Positions 34,089 through 42,300 of a stretch of 64,000 nucleotides of DNA are shown piece by piece; position 1 is the stretch's first letter; every line of letters begins with the position of its first letter. The DNA lies in IMG/VR virus record IMGVR_UViG_3300043418_000120, positions 109,881-173,880 of that record; one strand, given 5' to 3'. The notes under the pieces were generated by a model, which was given only the letters and a program-made list of their open reading frames with translations, was not told the origin of the DNA and did no database searches. Both the position numbers and the translations under genes were made by a program. The stretch is from a virus.

Positions 34089-35732
34089 TTATCTTGTTAC
34101 TGGGTAGAATCTTCTATCTAGATACTTATCAAGAGTTGTTTCACGGTTCACTGGATCTTTCGTAGTCTTCTTCTCGGCAGGAGCTGAGCCACCAGATACG
34201 TTTGTCACTGGAGCATTAACAATGGTATTGCTTGCTGGTGTGGGTTGAACCGCTGCTTCTTTCATTGAAGTAACCTGTGTGTTGGTTTGGTTCAATACTT
34301 GACCAGTAGACACAGGGGCAACTGTAGCTGCCGTAGCTGACTGAGCAATCTTCTGAGCAGCAGCAGTTGGCGCCATTGATGCCTTCTGAACAGCTGCTTT
34401 ATGAGCAGTCGCATCATCAGCACCAGAGTCTTTCTGCTTCATGTATTCTTGTTGGTAGGCTGGCGACTGAGTAACCGCATCAACATTCGTAGTTGTCTTT
34501 TGGTTGTTGTTTGTTGTGCTAGTAGAAGTATTACCAGCTGCAGTAGCTGGAGCAGCTGCGGCACCTGGACCTGACAATGCTTGATAACCTTGAACAGCAC
34601 CGCCACCAACTGCTTGACCAGCCTTCTTACCACCCCAGTAACCTACAGCACCACCAATCAAACCACCAATGGCAGTTCCTACAACTGGAACGACAGAACC
34701 AATTGCTGCCCCAGCAGCAGCACCAGCGAGAGCACCACCAGCGCCTCCAACTCCACCGCCCACTGCCTCGCCTTTCTTAACCTGACCTTCTTCTTTAGTA
34801 ATCTCGCCAGATTTGACTTTGTCATCAGCTTCTTTGTAATCACTGTATCCCTCGTATGCGGCAGTACCAACTGCTAGAACACCACCACCGATCTTAGCAA
34901 ACTTACCCAGCTTGCCAGCAGCAGAAGCAAGTTTACCTGCCTTACCTGCTGCCTTACCTTTACCGTTACCAGCTAGATCGCCAGCCATCTCAGCAGCTGA
35001 ACTTAGCAGCCCACCACCTCCACCACCTTCGCCTGACTTCTCGACCAAAGTCTCAAGGGCTTCGACCATCTTGTCAGTACGCTCGGTTTGTTTCTTAAAG
35101 AAGTCGTCAGAGATTGTGTAGAGAGCAGTAAGATCGCTCTCTTGTTTCTTCGTAACTTCCATCTGTTCTTTAGACATCTCAGCTGCTTCGATCTTGGCTT
35201 CGCCAGATTCAACTTGCTGGATAGACTGGTCCTTGGCTTCAGTTTCTTTCTTGCGTGGATCTAGCTTCTCAAGTTCTGCGCCAAGTGCTTTCTGGCGGTC
35301 TAAGTTCTCTTGATCAACCTTATACCCAGCCTCAGTAACTTTCTTCTCTTGAGTTTGAAGCTCAGCCATCTCTTTCTGTTTAGACTGGATTTGCTCAAAG
35401 AGATCCTCACCAACTTGACGTGATGTGTCAAGTGATAGATTCTTACCTGCCGTGGAATGATTCTGGAAATTCTGAACGAACGCCTCTTTGTCTTGGTGAC
35501 GTTGTTCCTTTGCTTCTGCTTTCTTTTTGTATGCCTCAGCTACACCAGTAAGACCAAGCCCCTCGAAGAAAGAAGCGCCACCTGCACCAGCGCCCATCTT
35601 CCCACCAGTAACGGCTGGTCTAATCTTGTTCTCGTAAGATGTTTTCAATGTGTTGGCCAAGTCGCCTGCGAACTGTTTAAGTTTCAGGTTACCTGGATTC
35701 ATCTCTTCGATTTTATCTAGTACTAGTCTCAT
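34089..35732 (-). CDS. Putative tail tape-measure protein (gp29 position)
   Basis: A 547-residue protein: coiled-coil-rich middle (about 60-230, repeated Glu/Lys/Gln heptads), then a long Gly/Ala-rich hydrophobic region (about 245-395, glycine-zipper-like) and a Thr/Ala/Asn-rich C terminus. It starts on the stop of the frameshift extension of the gp26-like gene, the standard site for a tape-measure gene, and its size is close to T4 gp29 (590 aa). No motif proves the assignment. Confidence 0.6.
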   Translation of the reverse strand: MRLVLDKIEEMNPGNLKLKQFAGDLANTLKTSYENKIRPAVTGGKMGAGAGGASFFEGLGLTGVAEAYKKKAEAKEQRHQDKEAFVQNFQNHSTAGKNLSLDTSRQVGEDLFEQIQSKQKEMAELQTQEKKVTEAGYKVDQENLDRQKALGAELEKLDPRKKETEAKDQSIQQVESGEAKIEAAEMSKEQMEVTKKQESDLTALYTISDDFFKKQTERTDKMVEALETLVEKSGEGGGGGGLLSSAAEMAGDLAGNGKGKAAGKAGKLASAAGKLGKFAKIGGGVLAVGTAAYEGYSDYKEADDKVKSGEITKEEGQVKKGEAVGGGVGGAGGALAGAAAGAAIGSVVPVVGTAIGGLIGGAVGYWGGKKAGQAVGGGAVQGYQALSGPGAAAAPATAAGNTSTSTTNNNQKTTTNVDAVTQSPAYQQEYMKQKDSGADDATAHKAAVQKASMAPTAAAQKIAQSATAATVAPVSTGQVLNQTNTQVTSMKEAAVQPTPASNTIVNAPVTNVSGGSAPAEKKTTKDPVNRETTLDKYLDRRFYPVTR

Positions 35733-35919
35733 TTCTTATTCTTCTCTCTTAATCGTTCTTTTTCTTCTTCTAAGTGATTCAAAAGCATAGTGACGTAGAT
35801 TTCTCTTTCGAAGGGCACCATATTCTCTAGATCCTCAAGCGAGTACTTATGGTGCTGTAACAAACCAAAATTTATTTGATAATGGTTGAACAAGCTGTCA
35901 TGACTAAGGCAAATTAGAA
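35729..35919 (-). CDS. Frameshift-encoded C-terminal extension of the gp26-like protein
   Basis: A 62-residue open frame (…LSHDSLFNHYQINFGLLQHHKYSLEDLENM…, quoted only in part here as SLFNHYQINFGLLQ) with no good start of its own. It is reached by a -1 shift at the slippery heptamer T-TTT-TTC (complement of 35917-35923), which sits immediately before the gp26-like stop TAA. Its own stop overlaps the ATG of the tape-measure gene (ATGA). Matches the conserved tail-assembly-chaperone frameshift of dsDNA phages. Confidence 0.75.
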
Positions 35920-36621
35920 AAAACTTTCGATACCTTCTACAGTGTAGGTGTTATGAGCGCCACACTTTGGACAGTCATACTCAACTACTTGCTGTAGTTT
36001 AGGGGTTGACTCAAAGAATTTCTTCAGCTTCTTAGTAGGAGCAGTCGGTAGGTCTTCAAGGAATTTGATAAGGTCTTCTTCCTTTTGTTCTTTGGCTGGG
36101 TAAACTGACTCAGCGTCATAGATGTAATCTACATGGTGAGCAATCATGCGCAGGATAGCATCGGCATCATTCAGGTCCAGTTTCTGGATCTCTTTCAGCA
36201 TGTCAACGGTAGCGTACTTCATGACAACACCAACGTCCTCAAACAAATCAATCTTGTTTGAGTGGTCATCTTCTTTGACCAGCTTCGGCTCAATCTTGAA
36301 GCCGATCTTTGTTTTCTCACCACAGGCTTTGTCGCGGCATGTAAATAGCAAGTCGACGTTCTCGCCGACAGACTTTGCGCGTAGCTGGGTAAAGATGTAT
36401 TCGATGTCAAAGATTGGCAGTTCGTCAACCTTTGTGTCGCCAAGGATACAGTTAGAGATAACTGCCTTCAATGTGTCTAGCATTGTTACCTCGTCTTCGC
36501 TCTGCTGAGCAAGGAGAAGGTTCTTTTCATCCTTAACGAGGAATGGGCGATACTTAACTTCCTTGCCAGTTGATGGCAGTTTAAGTGTATAGATGGGGTG
36601 TTTGTATTGTGGCAAAGACAT
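35914..36621 (-). CDS. 26: gp26-like baseplate hub / tail assembly chaperone
   Basis: A 235-residue T4-like gp26-family protein (MSLPQYKHPIYTLKLPSTGK...). Cys pairs CRDKACGEK (about 94-102) and CPKCGAH (near the C terminus) could bind zinc. The sequence ends GIESFF at a slippery T-TTT-TTC followed by TAA, so a fraction of ribosomes should extend it (see 35729-35919). In T4, gp26 takes part in hub assembly. Order gp26 - extension - tape measure supports a chaperone role. Confidence 0.8.
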   Translation of the reverse strand: MSLPQYKHPIYTLKLPSTGKEVKYRPFLVKDEKNLLLAQQSEDEVTMLDTLKAVISNCILGDTKVDELPIFDIEYIFTQLRAKSVGENVDLLFTCRDKACGEKTKIGFKIEPKLVKEDDHSNKIDLFEDVGVVMKYATVDMLKEIQKLDLNDADAILRMIAHHVDYIYDAESVYPAKEQKEEDLIKFLEDLPTAPTKKLKKFFESTPKLQQVVEYDCPKCGAHNTYTVEGIESFF

Positions 36622-36623
36622 AA

Positions 36624-37043
36624 TTATTCCTTATTCATTTTAGAAATCATTTTATTCAAATCAGCAGTGCTACCCACAAAGATAGCATTGTTATTCGTGA
36701 CTTTCTTGTTACCTTCGGCAGAGCCTTTAGGATTATCAAGTTGTTGTTTCTGTTTGTGCAGATCCATCATTTGCTGGTTCACGTCAGCCATTTGTTTGAT
36801 GAGAGTGCCTACAACTTCAAATGCTCTTGGGTGTTCAGATTGCTTAGCAACCTCAAGCGCGCCCATCAATGCATCTTCGCCTTGCATAAGCAGAAGCTGT
36901 AGATTCTTTCTCGCTTGCTCGAAGTCAGAATCAACTGACTCCTGAGCAACTTCGTCTTTAATAACGAGTTCACGTGTTACCCCTTTCGGGGCATCATTAA
37001 CCTCGATATCGAAAATTTCACTAAGGTTTGTATCAGTCTTCAA
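36624..37043 (-). CDS. 16: Terminase small subunit, gp16-like
   Basis: A 139-residue protein with the T4 gp16 order: acidic N terminus (TNLSEIFDIE), a helical core (FEQARKNLQLLLMQGEDALMGALEVAKQSEHPRAFEVVGTLIKQM in T4-like register; only SEHPRAFEVVGTL cited as motif, about 70-82), then NNNAIFVGSTADLNKMI at the end, equivalent to T4 'NATVFVGSPTDL'. gp16 oligomers regulate the large terminase during DNA packaging. Lies between holin-like and gp26-like genes. Confidence 0.85.
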   Translation of the reverse strand: MKTDTNLSEIFDIEVNDAPKGVTRELVIKDEVAQESVDSDFEQARKNLQLLLMQGEDALMGALEVAKQSEHPRAFEVVGTLIKQMADVNQQMMDLHKQKQQLDNPKGSAEGNKKVTNNNAIFVGSTADLNKMISKMNKE

Positions 37044-37437
37044 TTTTAGCTCTTCCTTTGCTTAATGCAGGTGTAACACTTGAAACAACAGGTGTTACTG
37101 GCATTGGCACAGCTGGGATAGGTGTAGGCGCAACAGGAGCAATTACTGGAGGAGTTGCGTTAGCAGCTGTACCAGCAAGTTTCTCTTGAGTGCGACCGAA
37201 CGCAGCGATACCAAGAACAGCGCCCATCGCTACGTGGAATAAACCAGCGCCTTGCAATGTTAGCGGTTGCCATTGGGTTAGGGTTTGGTGCGTTACTGTT
37301 TGCAGAATACTCCAAAGAATTGGGAACACACCCATATCTAGCGTACAGATAAGCATGTACATCCAGCCCATAGCTGGACGCCATTTCTTCTGCATCCAAT
37401 CTTCATCTTTCTTTTCTACTTGTTGTTCATCAGCCAT
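37033..37437 (-). CDS. Putative holin (3-TM, GTA-type)
   Basis: A 134-residue membrane protein. KKWRPAMGWMYMLICTLDMGV (about 17-37; only the opening KKWRPAMGWMYM is the key motif), a second span around 38-50, a loop with QWQPLTLQG, and a third span with GAVLGIAAFGRTQEK (about 70-85) follow the pattern of 3-TM phage holins (WRP...PL...RTxEK). The C-terminal 45 residues are Pro/Val-rich. It would permeabilise the membrane for the GH19 endolysin. ATG at 37437 follows AAAGGAA. Confidence 0.7.
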   Translation of the reverse strand: MADEQQVEKKDEDWMQKKWRPAMGWMYMLICTLDMGVFPILWSILQTVTHQTLTQWQPLTLQGAGLFHVAMGAVLGIAAFGRTQEKLAGTAANATPPVIAPVAPTPIPAVPMPVTPVVSSVTPALSKGRAKIED

Positions 37438-37456
37438 GGTAGTTCCTTTGTTATTT

Positions 37457-38125
37457 TTATTGTGGAGCTTCATCACTTGCTTGGTTAGGCACATCAAGAA
37501 CGTTCTGACCACTCAAGCGAGGATTTAGGTTGGCACTCGACACACCAGAACCAATACTATTTGTTGGAACTGGTGATGCGCGTGGCGCCTCTTGCTTATC
37601 AATGGTCAACTGTCTCCAGTACTTGTACTCAATGGACACAGACAATTTTGTAACATCTTTAGAACCAGAGCTGAAGTTAATGGCAGCTACTGATTTTGGG
37701 AATGCCTCGTACAACTTCATAGCGTACTTCGGCGATTCGTTTTCTGAGAAATCCAGTTGTTGGATTTCAATTCTACCAATGTAGTCTTGGTAGTATCCAA
37801 TCATACGAGAGACTGGATTGACAATTCTAGCTTGCCACTCATCAAAGAACATCTTAATTTCCATCTCTTGATCAAGAATGAACTCGAGATTGACTGGCTC
37901 GAACGAACGGTTATAAACAACCTCTCGCTGTTCACCAAAGGTGTTTGTTGGATTCGATAGCAGGTTCATACCTGGCATAGATACCGAGTCGCAATAGAAT
38001 GTCAGTTTGTCATCAGGCGCATCTGAGATTAGAGACGCAGGTGGTGTGATGATTACTAAGTAACGATTGCTTCTTGCTAAGCCTTCGCCCTTTACTAACG
38101 CAATGAATTCGTTGATCGATGCCAT
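37457..38125 (-). CDS. Tail tube / tube-initiator protein (gp19/gp54 family)
   Basis: A 222-residue protein of the contractile-tail tube fold: LARSNRYLVIITPP (about 16-29), CDSVSMPGMNL (about 44-54), then FDEWQARIVNPVSRMIGYY (about 94-112), a strand, and VSIEYKYWRQL (about 161-171). The 'DEW...NP' helix is like gp54, while the length is between gp19 and gp54, so I cannot choose. The C-terminal 40 residues look flexible. Confidence 0.7.
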   Translation of the reverse strand: MASINEFIALVKGEGLARSNRYLVIITPPASLISDAPDDKLTFYCDSVSMPGMNLLSNPTNTFGEQREVVYNRSFEPVNLEFILDQEMEIKMFFDEWQARIVNPVSRMIGYYQDYIGRIEIQQLDFSENESPKYAMKLYEAFPKSVAAINFSSGSKDVTKLSVSIEYKYWRQLTIDKQEAPRASPVPTNSIGSGVSSANLNPRLSGQNVLDVPNQASDEAPQ

Positions 38126-38718
38126 TAAAATGCCTTTCTTGAATCTCGCCAGACTTGTTCTTTGTTTGCTTTCGCGAAGCGTTCAACTGGTAACATCATT
38201 GCAGTTACCCAATGTTCTGGTTCAATTTTAGCGAAGCGACTTTTTACATGATCATTCAAGTACATCTTAACGCAGGGCTGTGCCCATCCAAACTTGGCAC
38301 TACCAGCAATCAACTGATACTTGAATTTCAGTCGAGTGCTTTCGCTAATGCCTTTGGTGTTGGAGAATACCATCAATCTGTCCAGCAGCTTTACGCGAAG
38401 CAATGGTGGAAGATAGTGGAAGTTCAATCCATAGAAGCCACCCTTGACCTTACGGAATGGGATGACTAGAGGAAAACGGTCAAAGTATGGGAGTGTGTCC
38501 TTATGCTTTGGGTCATAGTAAAACAGGTACATATCTCCAGGCATCAGCGTACTGACGAAGTTAGCTGAGTTCAGCAACTTGTTTGGTGTAACTGCTGATA
38601 GTCCTCTAACCTGAGCAGAGAACCACGACTGCGACTTCTTGGCAGCTGTGATGTCATAGGCTCTTGCGGCGAAGACGTCTTCTAAAGATTTTGCGGAGAT
38701 GATTTTATTTTCGTTCAT
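38125..38718 (-). CDS. T4-like virion-assembly protein, unassigned (gp2-position candidate)
   Basis: A 197-residue protein. GDMYLFYYDPKHKDTLPYFDRFPLVIPF (quoted as YLFYYDPKHKDTLPYFDRFP, about 63-82) and GLNFHYLPPLLRVKLLDRL (about 97-115) are signatures of a conserved T4-like protein next to gp4. In T4 the neighbour of gene 4 is gene 2 (DNA end protector), which suggests but does not prove equivalence. A late-type motif lies 6 bases before its ATG. Confidence 0.6.
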   Translation of the reverse strand: MNENKIISAKSLEDVFAARAYDITAAKKSQSWFSAQVRGLSAVTPNKLLNSANFVSTLMPGDMYLFYYDPKHKDTLPYFDRFPLVIPFRKVKGGFYGLNFHYLPPLLRVKLLDRLMVFSNTKGISESTRLKFKYQLIAGSAKFGWAQPCVKMYLNDHVKSRFAKIEPEHWVTAMMLPVERFAKANKEQVWRDSRKAF

Positions 38719-38723
38719 AGAAC

Positions 38724-39182
38724 CTATTTATTCTTATACCAGCTGGCGGTAATCCCCAGATGCTTCTCGGTCAGGATAATAAATTCCCAACCACGATCCT
38801 TTGCATAAGCATCTGCAGCTTTCCATTTTGCTTCATTCTTACCCCAAGTCATAACTTCATTGAGGTAACGCTTGGTCAAACGCTTCTTTACAGCTGGTGG
38901 TCTTGTCTGAGCTTCTGGCTTAATCTCGATGAGGTATGTCTTCAGCTGCCCACTCTTGGTTCTTATCTGAATCTGGAAATCCACAAAGTAACGGTGGACT
39001 CTGTTGTCTACTGGTGAAACATAGGGTACAACTGTCTCCTCCGAGCGCCATTTAAGGACACTTGGCTTCTCGTCAGCCCAGTTCATAAAGCGTAGCTCCC
39101 AACTCGAACGGTAAATGATGTTCGTCGGATCTCCACTATATTTCTCTGGATTCTTCGGTTTGAACTTTCCCTTGTAGAACAT
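38724..39182 (-). CDS. 4: Head completion nuclease, gp4-like
   Basis: A 152-residue T4 gp4 family protein: GDPTNIIYRSSWELRFMNW (about 17-35), VVPYVSPVDNRVHRYFVDF (about 51-69), YLIEIKPEAQT (about 83-93) and WKAADAYAKDRGWEFIILTE (about 120-139). The D...E-x-K residues form a PD-(D/E)XK-like site. gp4 trims or completes packaged DNA ends before tail joining. First gene of the minus-strand virion block, divergent from gp48. Confidence 0.9.
   Translation of the reverse strand: MFYKGKFKPKNPEKYSGDPTNIIYRSSWELRFMNWADEKPSVLKWRSEETVVPYVSPVDNRVHRYFVDFQIQIRTKSGQLKTYLIEIKPEAQTRPPAVKKRLTKRYLNEVMTWGKNEAKWKAADAYAKDRGWEFIILTEKHLGITASWYKNK
38725..38732 (-). promoter_or_regulatory. T4-late-type motif, leaderless arrangement
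   Basis: AATAAATA on the minus strand, 6 bases before the ATG at 38718. Confidence 0.4.
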
Positions 39183-39183
39183 G

Positions 39184-39191
39184 AATAAATA
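39184..39191 (+). promoter_or_regulatory. T4-late-type motif before gp48
   Basis: AATAAATA in the 45-bp divergent space, 36 bases before the gp48 ATG. Confidence 0.45.
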
Positions 39192-39227
39192 TAACTAAAT
39201 AACAACCATCTTCTATTTAGGACAGAT

Positions 39228-40484
39228 ATGGCAGATACAAACGGCAGTGCGAATACGTCGAAGCAAGCGAACTCGCCCCAAACAGCTGGGATTAAGAGAG
39301 AGAAACGTCTCGACTTCAGCAAATACAACATCGAGAACCTTCATTACCCAATCGACCTGTTTAGCAGCCAGCCGAGCGCATCTGGACGCGCAAGTAGCAG
39401 TGAATCGTTCAACCAACAATACCTGAACTACGTGGTGTTTTACATCAACGTATCCGATCAGTCGCGTGTGTTTACTGAAGGTAAGGCTGAGATTGTTGGT
39501 GATGTGGATAAGTCCAGCCAGAACACCATCCAAGGTAAGCAAGCCTCTCTTGGTTCTGCTACAGGCGCAGCTGCTACAGGTGGCGCAGCGGTTGGTGCTG
39601 TAGTTGGTGCTGGTCAAGGTGTCGCTAACGGAGCTGGTGGTCTTGGTAAAGAAGGTGGCGCAGCGACATTCGTCAAAGGTACACTCGGTTCTTCTGCCGC
39701 TGGTGCGGTAAAGGGTGGTGCCGTTTCTGGTGCTGCTGTTGGTGCTGGTGGTAAGTCTCTTGAACTTGCTACTGGTGGTGACCTCAAGGCTACTAACAAA
39801 ATCAAACGACTGAAGAGCGCGATTGCTATGCACGTACCAAACGAAGTGTCTGTTGGATATCGTGCTACTTATGGCGAAGAAGAACTTGGCGCTATCTTTG
39901 GTGCCGCTGGCGAAGCTGCTACTAACAAGAACGTCAATGCCGCTACTGCTGGTGGACAAGGCGCCATCATGAAAGGTATGGAAGTAAACCCTGCTCGTGC
40001 TCTTCTGTCTGCTATGTACAAAGCTGCGCCAAACCCACGTAAGGAACAGTTGTTCAAGTCGATGGAGTTCCGTCGCTTCTCGTTCAACTATCAGTTCGCT
40101 CCTCGCTCTCCTCGTGAAGCGCAAAACGTCAAGCGCATCATTAACACTTTCAAATTCCACATGCATCCTGAGTTTCAGAACAACGTAAACAAGATGCTGT
40201 ATTTATTCCCATCAGAATTCGATATCGTTTACTACTTCGGCGACAAAGAACATCCTCACTTGAACCGTATCTCAACTTGTGTGTTGACCGACCTTCAAGT
40301 AAACTATGCACCTAACGGACAGTTGGCTACATTCGCTGACGGTTTCCCTACTCAGATTAACGTGCAAATGTCATTCCTTGAAATGGAAACAATGTCCAAA
40401 GAACGTTTCTTGGGAGAATCGCCAGATGGTTCTGTGTCGTTCAAGAACCAAGATTACAACGATCCTAACCTACCAGCGTTCTAA
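39228..40484 (+). CDS. 48: Baseplate tail-tube cap, gp48-like
   Basis: A 418-residue gp48 family protein. RLDFSKYNIENLHYPIDLF (about 27-45) begins the conserved region and KSAIAMHVPNEVSVGYRATY (about 198-217) continues it; FKSMEFRRFSFNYQFAPRS (about 276-294) and NTFKFHMHPEF (about 306-316) are typical of gp48. Between about 98 and 190 there is a Gly/Ala-rich insertion not needed for the fold. gp48 caps the hub and starts the tail tube. Longer than T4 gp48 (364 aa) because of the insertion. Confidence 0.85.
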   Translation: MADTNGSANTSKQANSPQTAGIKREKRLDFSKYNIENLHYPIDLFSSQPSASGRASSSESFNQQYLNYVVFYINVSDQSRVFTEGKAEIVGDVDKSSQNTIQGKQASLGSATGAAATGGAAVGAVVGAGQGVANGAGGLGKEGGAATFVKGTLGSSAAGAVKGGAVSGAAVGAGGKSLELATGGDLKATNKIKRLKSAIAMHVPNEVSVGYRATYGEEELGAIFGAAGEAATNKNVNAATAGGQGAIMKGMEVNPARALLSAMYKAAPNPRKEQLFKSMEFRRFSFNYQFAPRSPREAQNVKRIINTFKFHMHPEFQNNVNKMLYLFPSEFDIVYYFGDKEHPHLNRISTCVLTDLQVNYAPNGQLATFADGFPTQINVQMSFLEMETMSKERFLGESPDGSVSFKNQDYNDPNLPAF

Positions 40485-40486
40485 TC

Positions 40487-41005
40487 ATGTCATACTTCAC
40501 AAACCTACCAAAGACTGTTATCGACTTCTCCAAATACGGAGAAGAGCCAAGACTATACTTGGTTACAGACATCATCACCAACGTTCGTGTCAAGATGGAA
40601 CTGTTAAAGAACATCGTGTACTATGAAGAGTACGATATTCGCGACGGTGATACACCAGAAATTATTTCTGAGCTGTTCTATAACACGCCACAATATCACT
40701 GGATTGTTATGCTCATCAATGAGCGTTTCGATTACATCAACGATTTCCCAATGGCGCAGTCTGCTCTTGAATCTTACATTCAAGCCAAGTACGGCGACAA
40801 CCTTTACGATATCCACCACTACGAAACTGTCGATGGATATGTTGTCAACTCAGACTACGTAAACCCACAGGGTCAAGCCGATGCTACACCAATGACTAAC
40901 TATGATTACGAAGTCGCTGTTAATGAATCAAAGCGCAGCATCAAAATGATTCCACCAAATATCCTTGGCGAAGTGCTAAGCCAATTCAGAGAGATTCTTA
41001 AGTGA
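40487..41005 (+). CDS. 53: Baseplate wedge protein, gp53-like
   Basis: A 172-residue T4 gp53 family protein: MSYFTNLPKT at the start, VYYEEYDIRDGDTPEIISEL (about 45-64) and YHWIVMLINERFDYINDFPM (about 71-90) are hallmark segments. gp53 joins wedges around the hub. A late N...YDYEV strand follows. The stop overlaps the GTG of the hub gene. Confidence 0.88.
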   Translation: MSYFTNLPKTVIDFSKYGEEPRLYLVTDIITNVRVKMELLKNIVYYEEYDIRDGDTPEIISELFYNTPQYHWIVMLINERFDYINDFPMAQSALESYIQAKYGDNLYDIHHYETVDGYVVNSDYVNPQGQADATPMTNYDYEVAVNESKRSIKMIPPNILGEVLSQFREILK

Positions 41006-42300
41006 CTACAACAGCCGATCAAGCAATTAAGTTTGCTGGTGATTACCAACTCATTGACGTGAAGTTGGGTTCAGCCAGAGGACTAATCTTCGACGTCTTT
41101 AACTTTGTTACTGACATCGCTATCTACGAGAACATCTTTTCGCCAACCATGTCTGGTTACATCGAACTTAACGATGCGCAAGACTTGGTGAATTTGATGC
41201 CAATGATCGGCGAGGAGAAATTGTTGATCACTTTCAAGTCACCATCTATGACTGACTCTGACGGTTTGTTCGAGCAAGCGTTCTACGTTTACAAGATGAC
41301 CGACCGCGAGTACACTGCCGAGCGCGCAGTTTCTTACAAGCTACACTTCGTTTCCTTCGAAACTATCCGAGACTTGAACTCTAAATTGAGCAAAGGTTTC
41401 TCTGGCACAATCAGTGATGTTGTTGCTAAGATTCTGCAGAATGACCTGAAGACAGAGAAGCCAGTGAACGTAGAGTCGACAAAGAACACAACAATGTATG
41501 TGTCCAACTACTGGTCGCCATTCACCAACGTGAACTACTTGGCCAAGCGTTCAATCTCAAACGTAAACGACTCAGCTAACTACGTGTTCTTCGAGAACAA
41601 CCGTGGGTTCAACTATACATCAATCGATGGCTTGCTTGAGAAGACAGCTGTGTCTCGTTACATCTATGACAATAACACACGTAAGCCATCCTCTGGTGGC
41701 GGCGGTGCTGGTCGTACTATTGCCAAAGACCTAGAGCGCATTAACACCTACAGAATCGACACTGCTTATGATTACATCAAACGCATTCAATCTGGTATGT
41801 ACGCTTCTCGTTTGATTACTCATGAGCTTGTGACCAAGACTTACAATGTACAGACTATGTTGTACCAAGATGAGTTCAAGAAACATAACCACTTGAACCC
41901 ACACCCAATGTCAACTCTTGGCTTACCTGCTAAGACATTCGCCACACTTGATGTGCAACCAAGAGCTCTTGAAACATACAACAACTTCAAGACCGATGGT
42001 ATGAAGAACTGGCGCTTGAAGAACGCAATGCAAATGAGTGAGATTAGCGCATACGCAATGGACATTACTGTTCCTGGACGTACTGATATTTGTGTTGGCG
42101 ACGTTGTTGAAGTGTTCATCTATCGTCCAACACCAATCAGTCAGAAAGACCAAGAAGAAGATATCATCGACAAGACATTCTCAGGTCGCTACTTGATCAC
42201 TGCTCTTTGCCATAGTCTAAATAGAGAAAAGCATGAGATGCATATGACACTCGTAAAAGATTCACTGATTATCGATCTAGCAAAAGAAGGCACCAAATAA
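41002..42300 (+). CDS. 27: Baseplate hub protein, gp27-like (GTG start)
   Basis: A 432-residue protein with the gp27/gpD hub layout: IFDVFNFVTDIAIYENIFSP (about 29-48), SGYIELNDAQDLV (about 51-63), EEKLLITF, then YKLHFVSFETIRDLNSKLSK (about 113-132), YWSPFTNVNYLAKRS (about 170-184) and VYVFFENNRGF-like segment. A C-terminal OB-like part (GDVVEVFIYRP, RYLITAL) follows. It forms the trimer on which gp5 sits. GTG at 41002 overlaps the gp53 stop. Confidence 0.8.
   Translation: MTTTADQAIKFAGDYQLIDVKLGSARGLIFDVFNFVTDIAIYENIFSPTMSGYIELNDAQDLVNLMPMIGEEKLLITFKSPSMTDSDGLFEQAFYVYKMTDREYTAERAVSYKLHFVSFETIRDLNSKLSKGFSGTISDVVAKILQNDLKTEKPVNVESTKNTTMYVSNYWSPFTNVNYLAKRSISNVNDSANYVFFENNRGFNYTSIDGLLEKTAVSRYIYDNNTRKPSSGGGGAGRTIAKDLERINTYRIDTAYDYIKRIQSGMYASRLITHELVTKTYNVQTMLYQDEFKKHNHLNPHPMSTLGLPAKTFATLDVQPRALETYNNFKTDGMKNWRLKNAMQMSEISAYAMDITVPGRTDICVGDVVEVFIYRPTPISQKDQEEDIIDKTFSGRYLITALCHSLNREKHEMHMTLVKDSLIIDLAKEGTK

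Noticed and set aside
39213-40166. 317-codon open frame on the minus strand opposite the gp48-like gene
   Set aside because: Composition is Ser/Thr/Arg-rich as expected of an antisense shadow, with no ribosome site, and the plus strand encodes a clear gp48.
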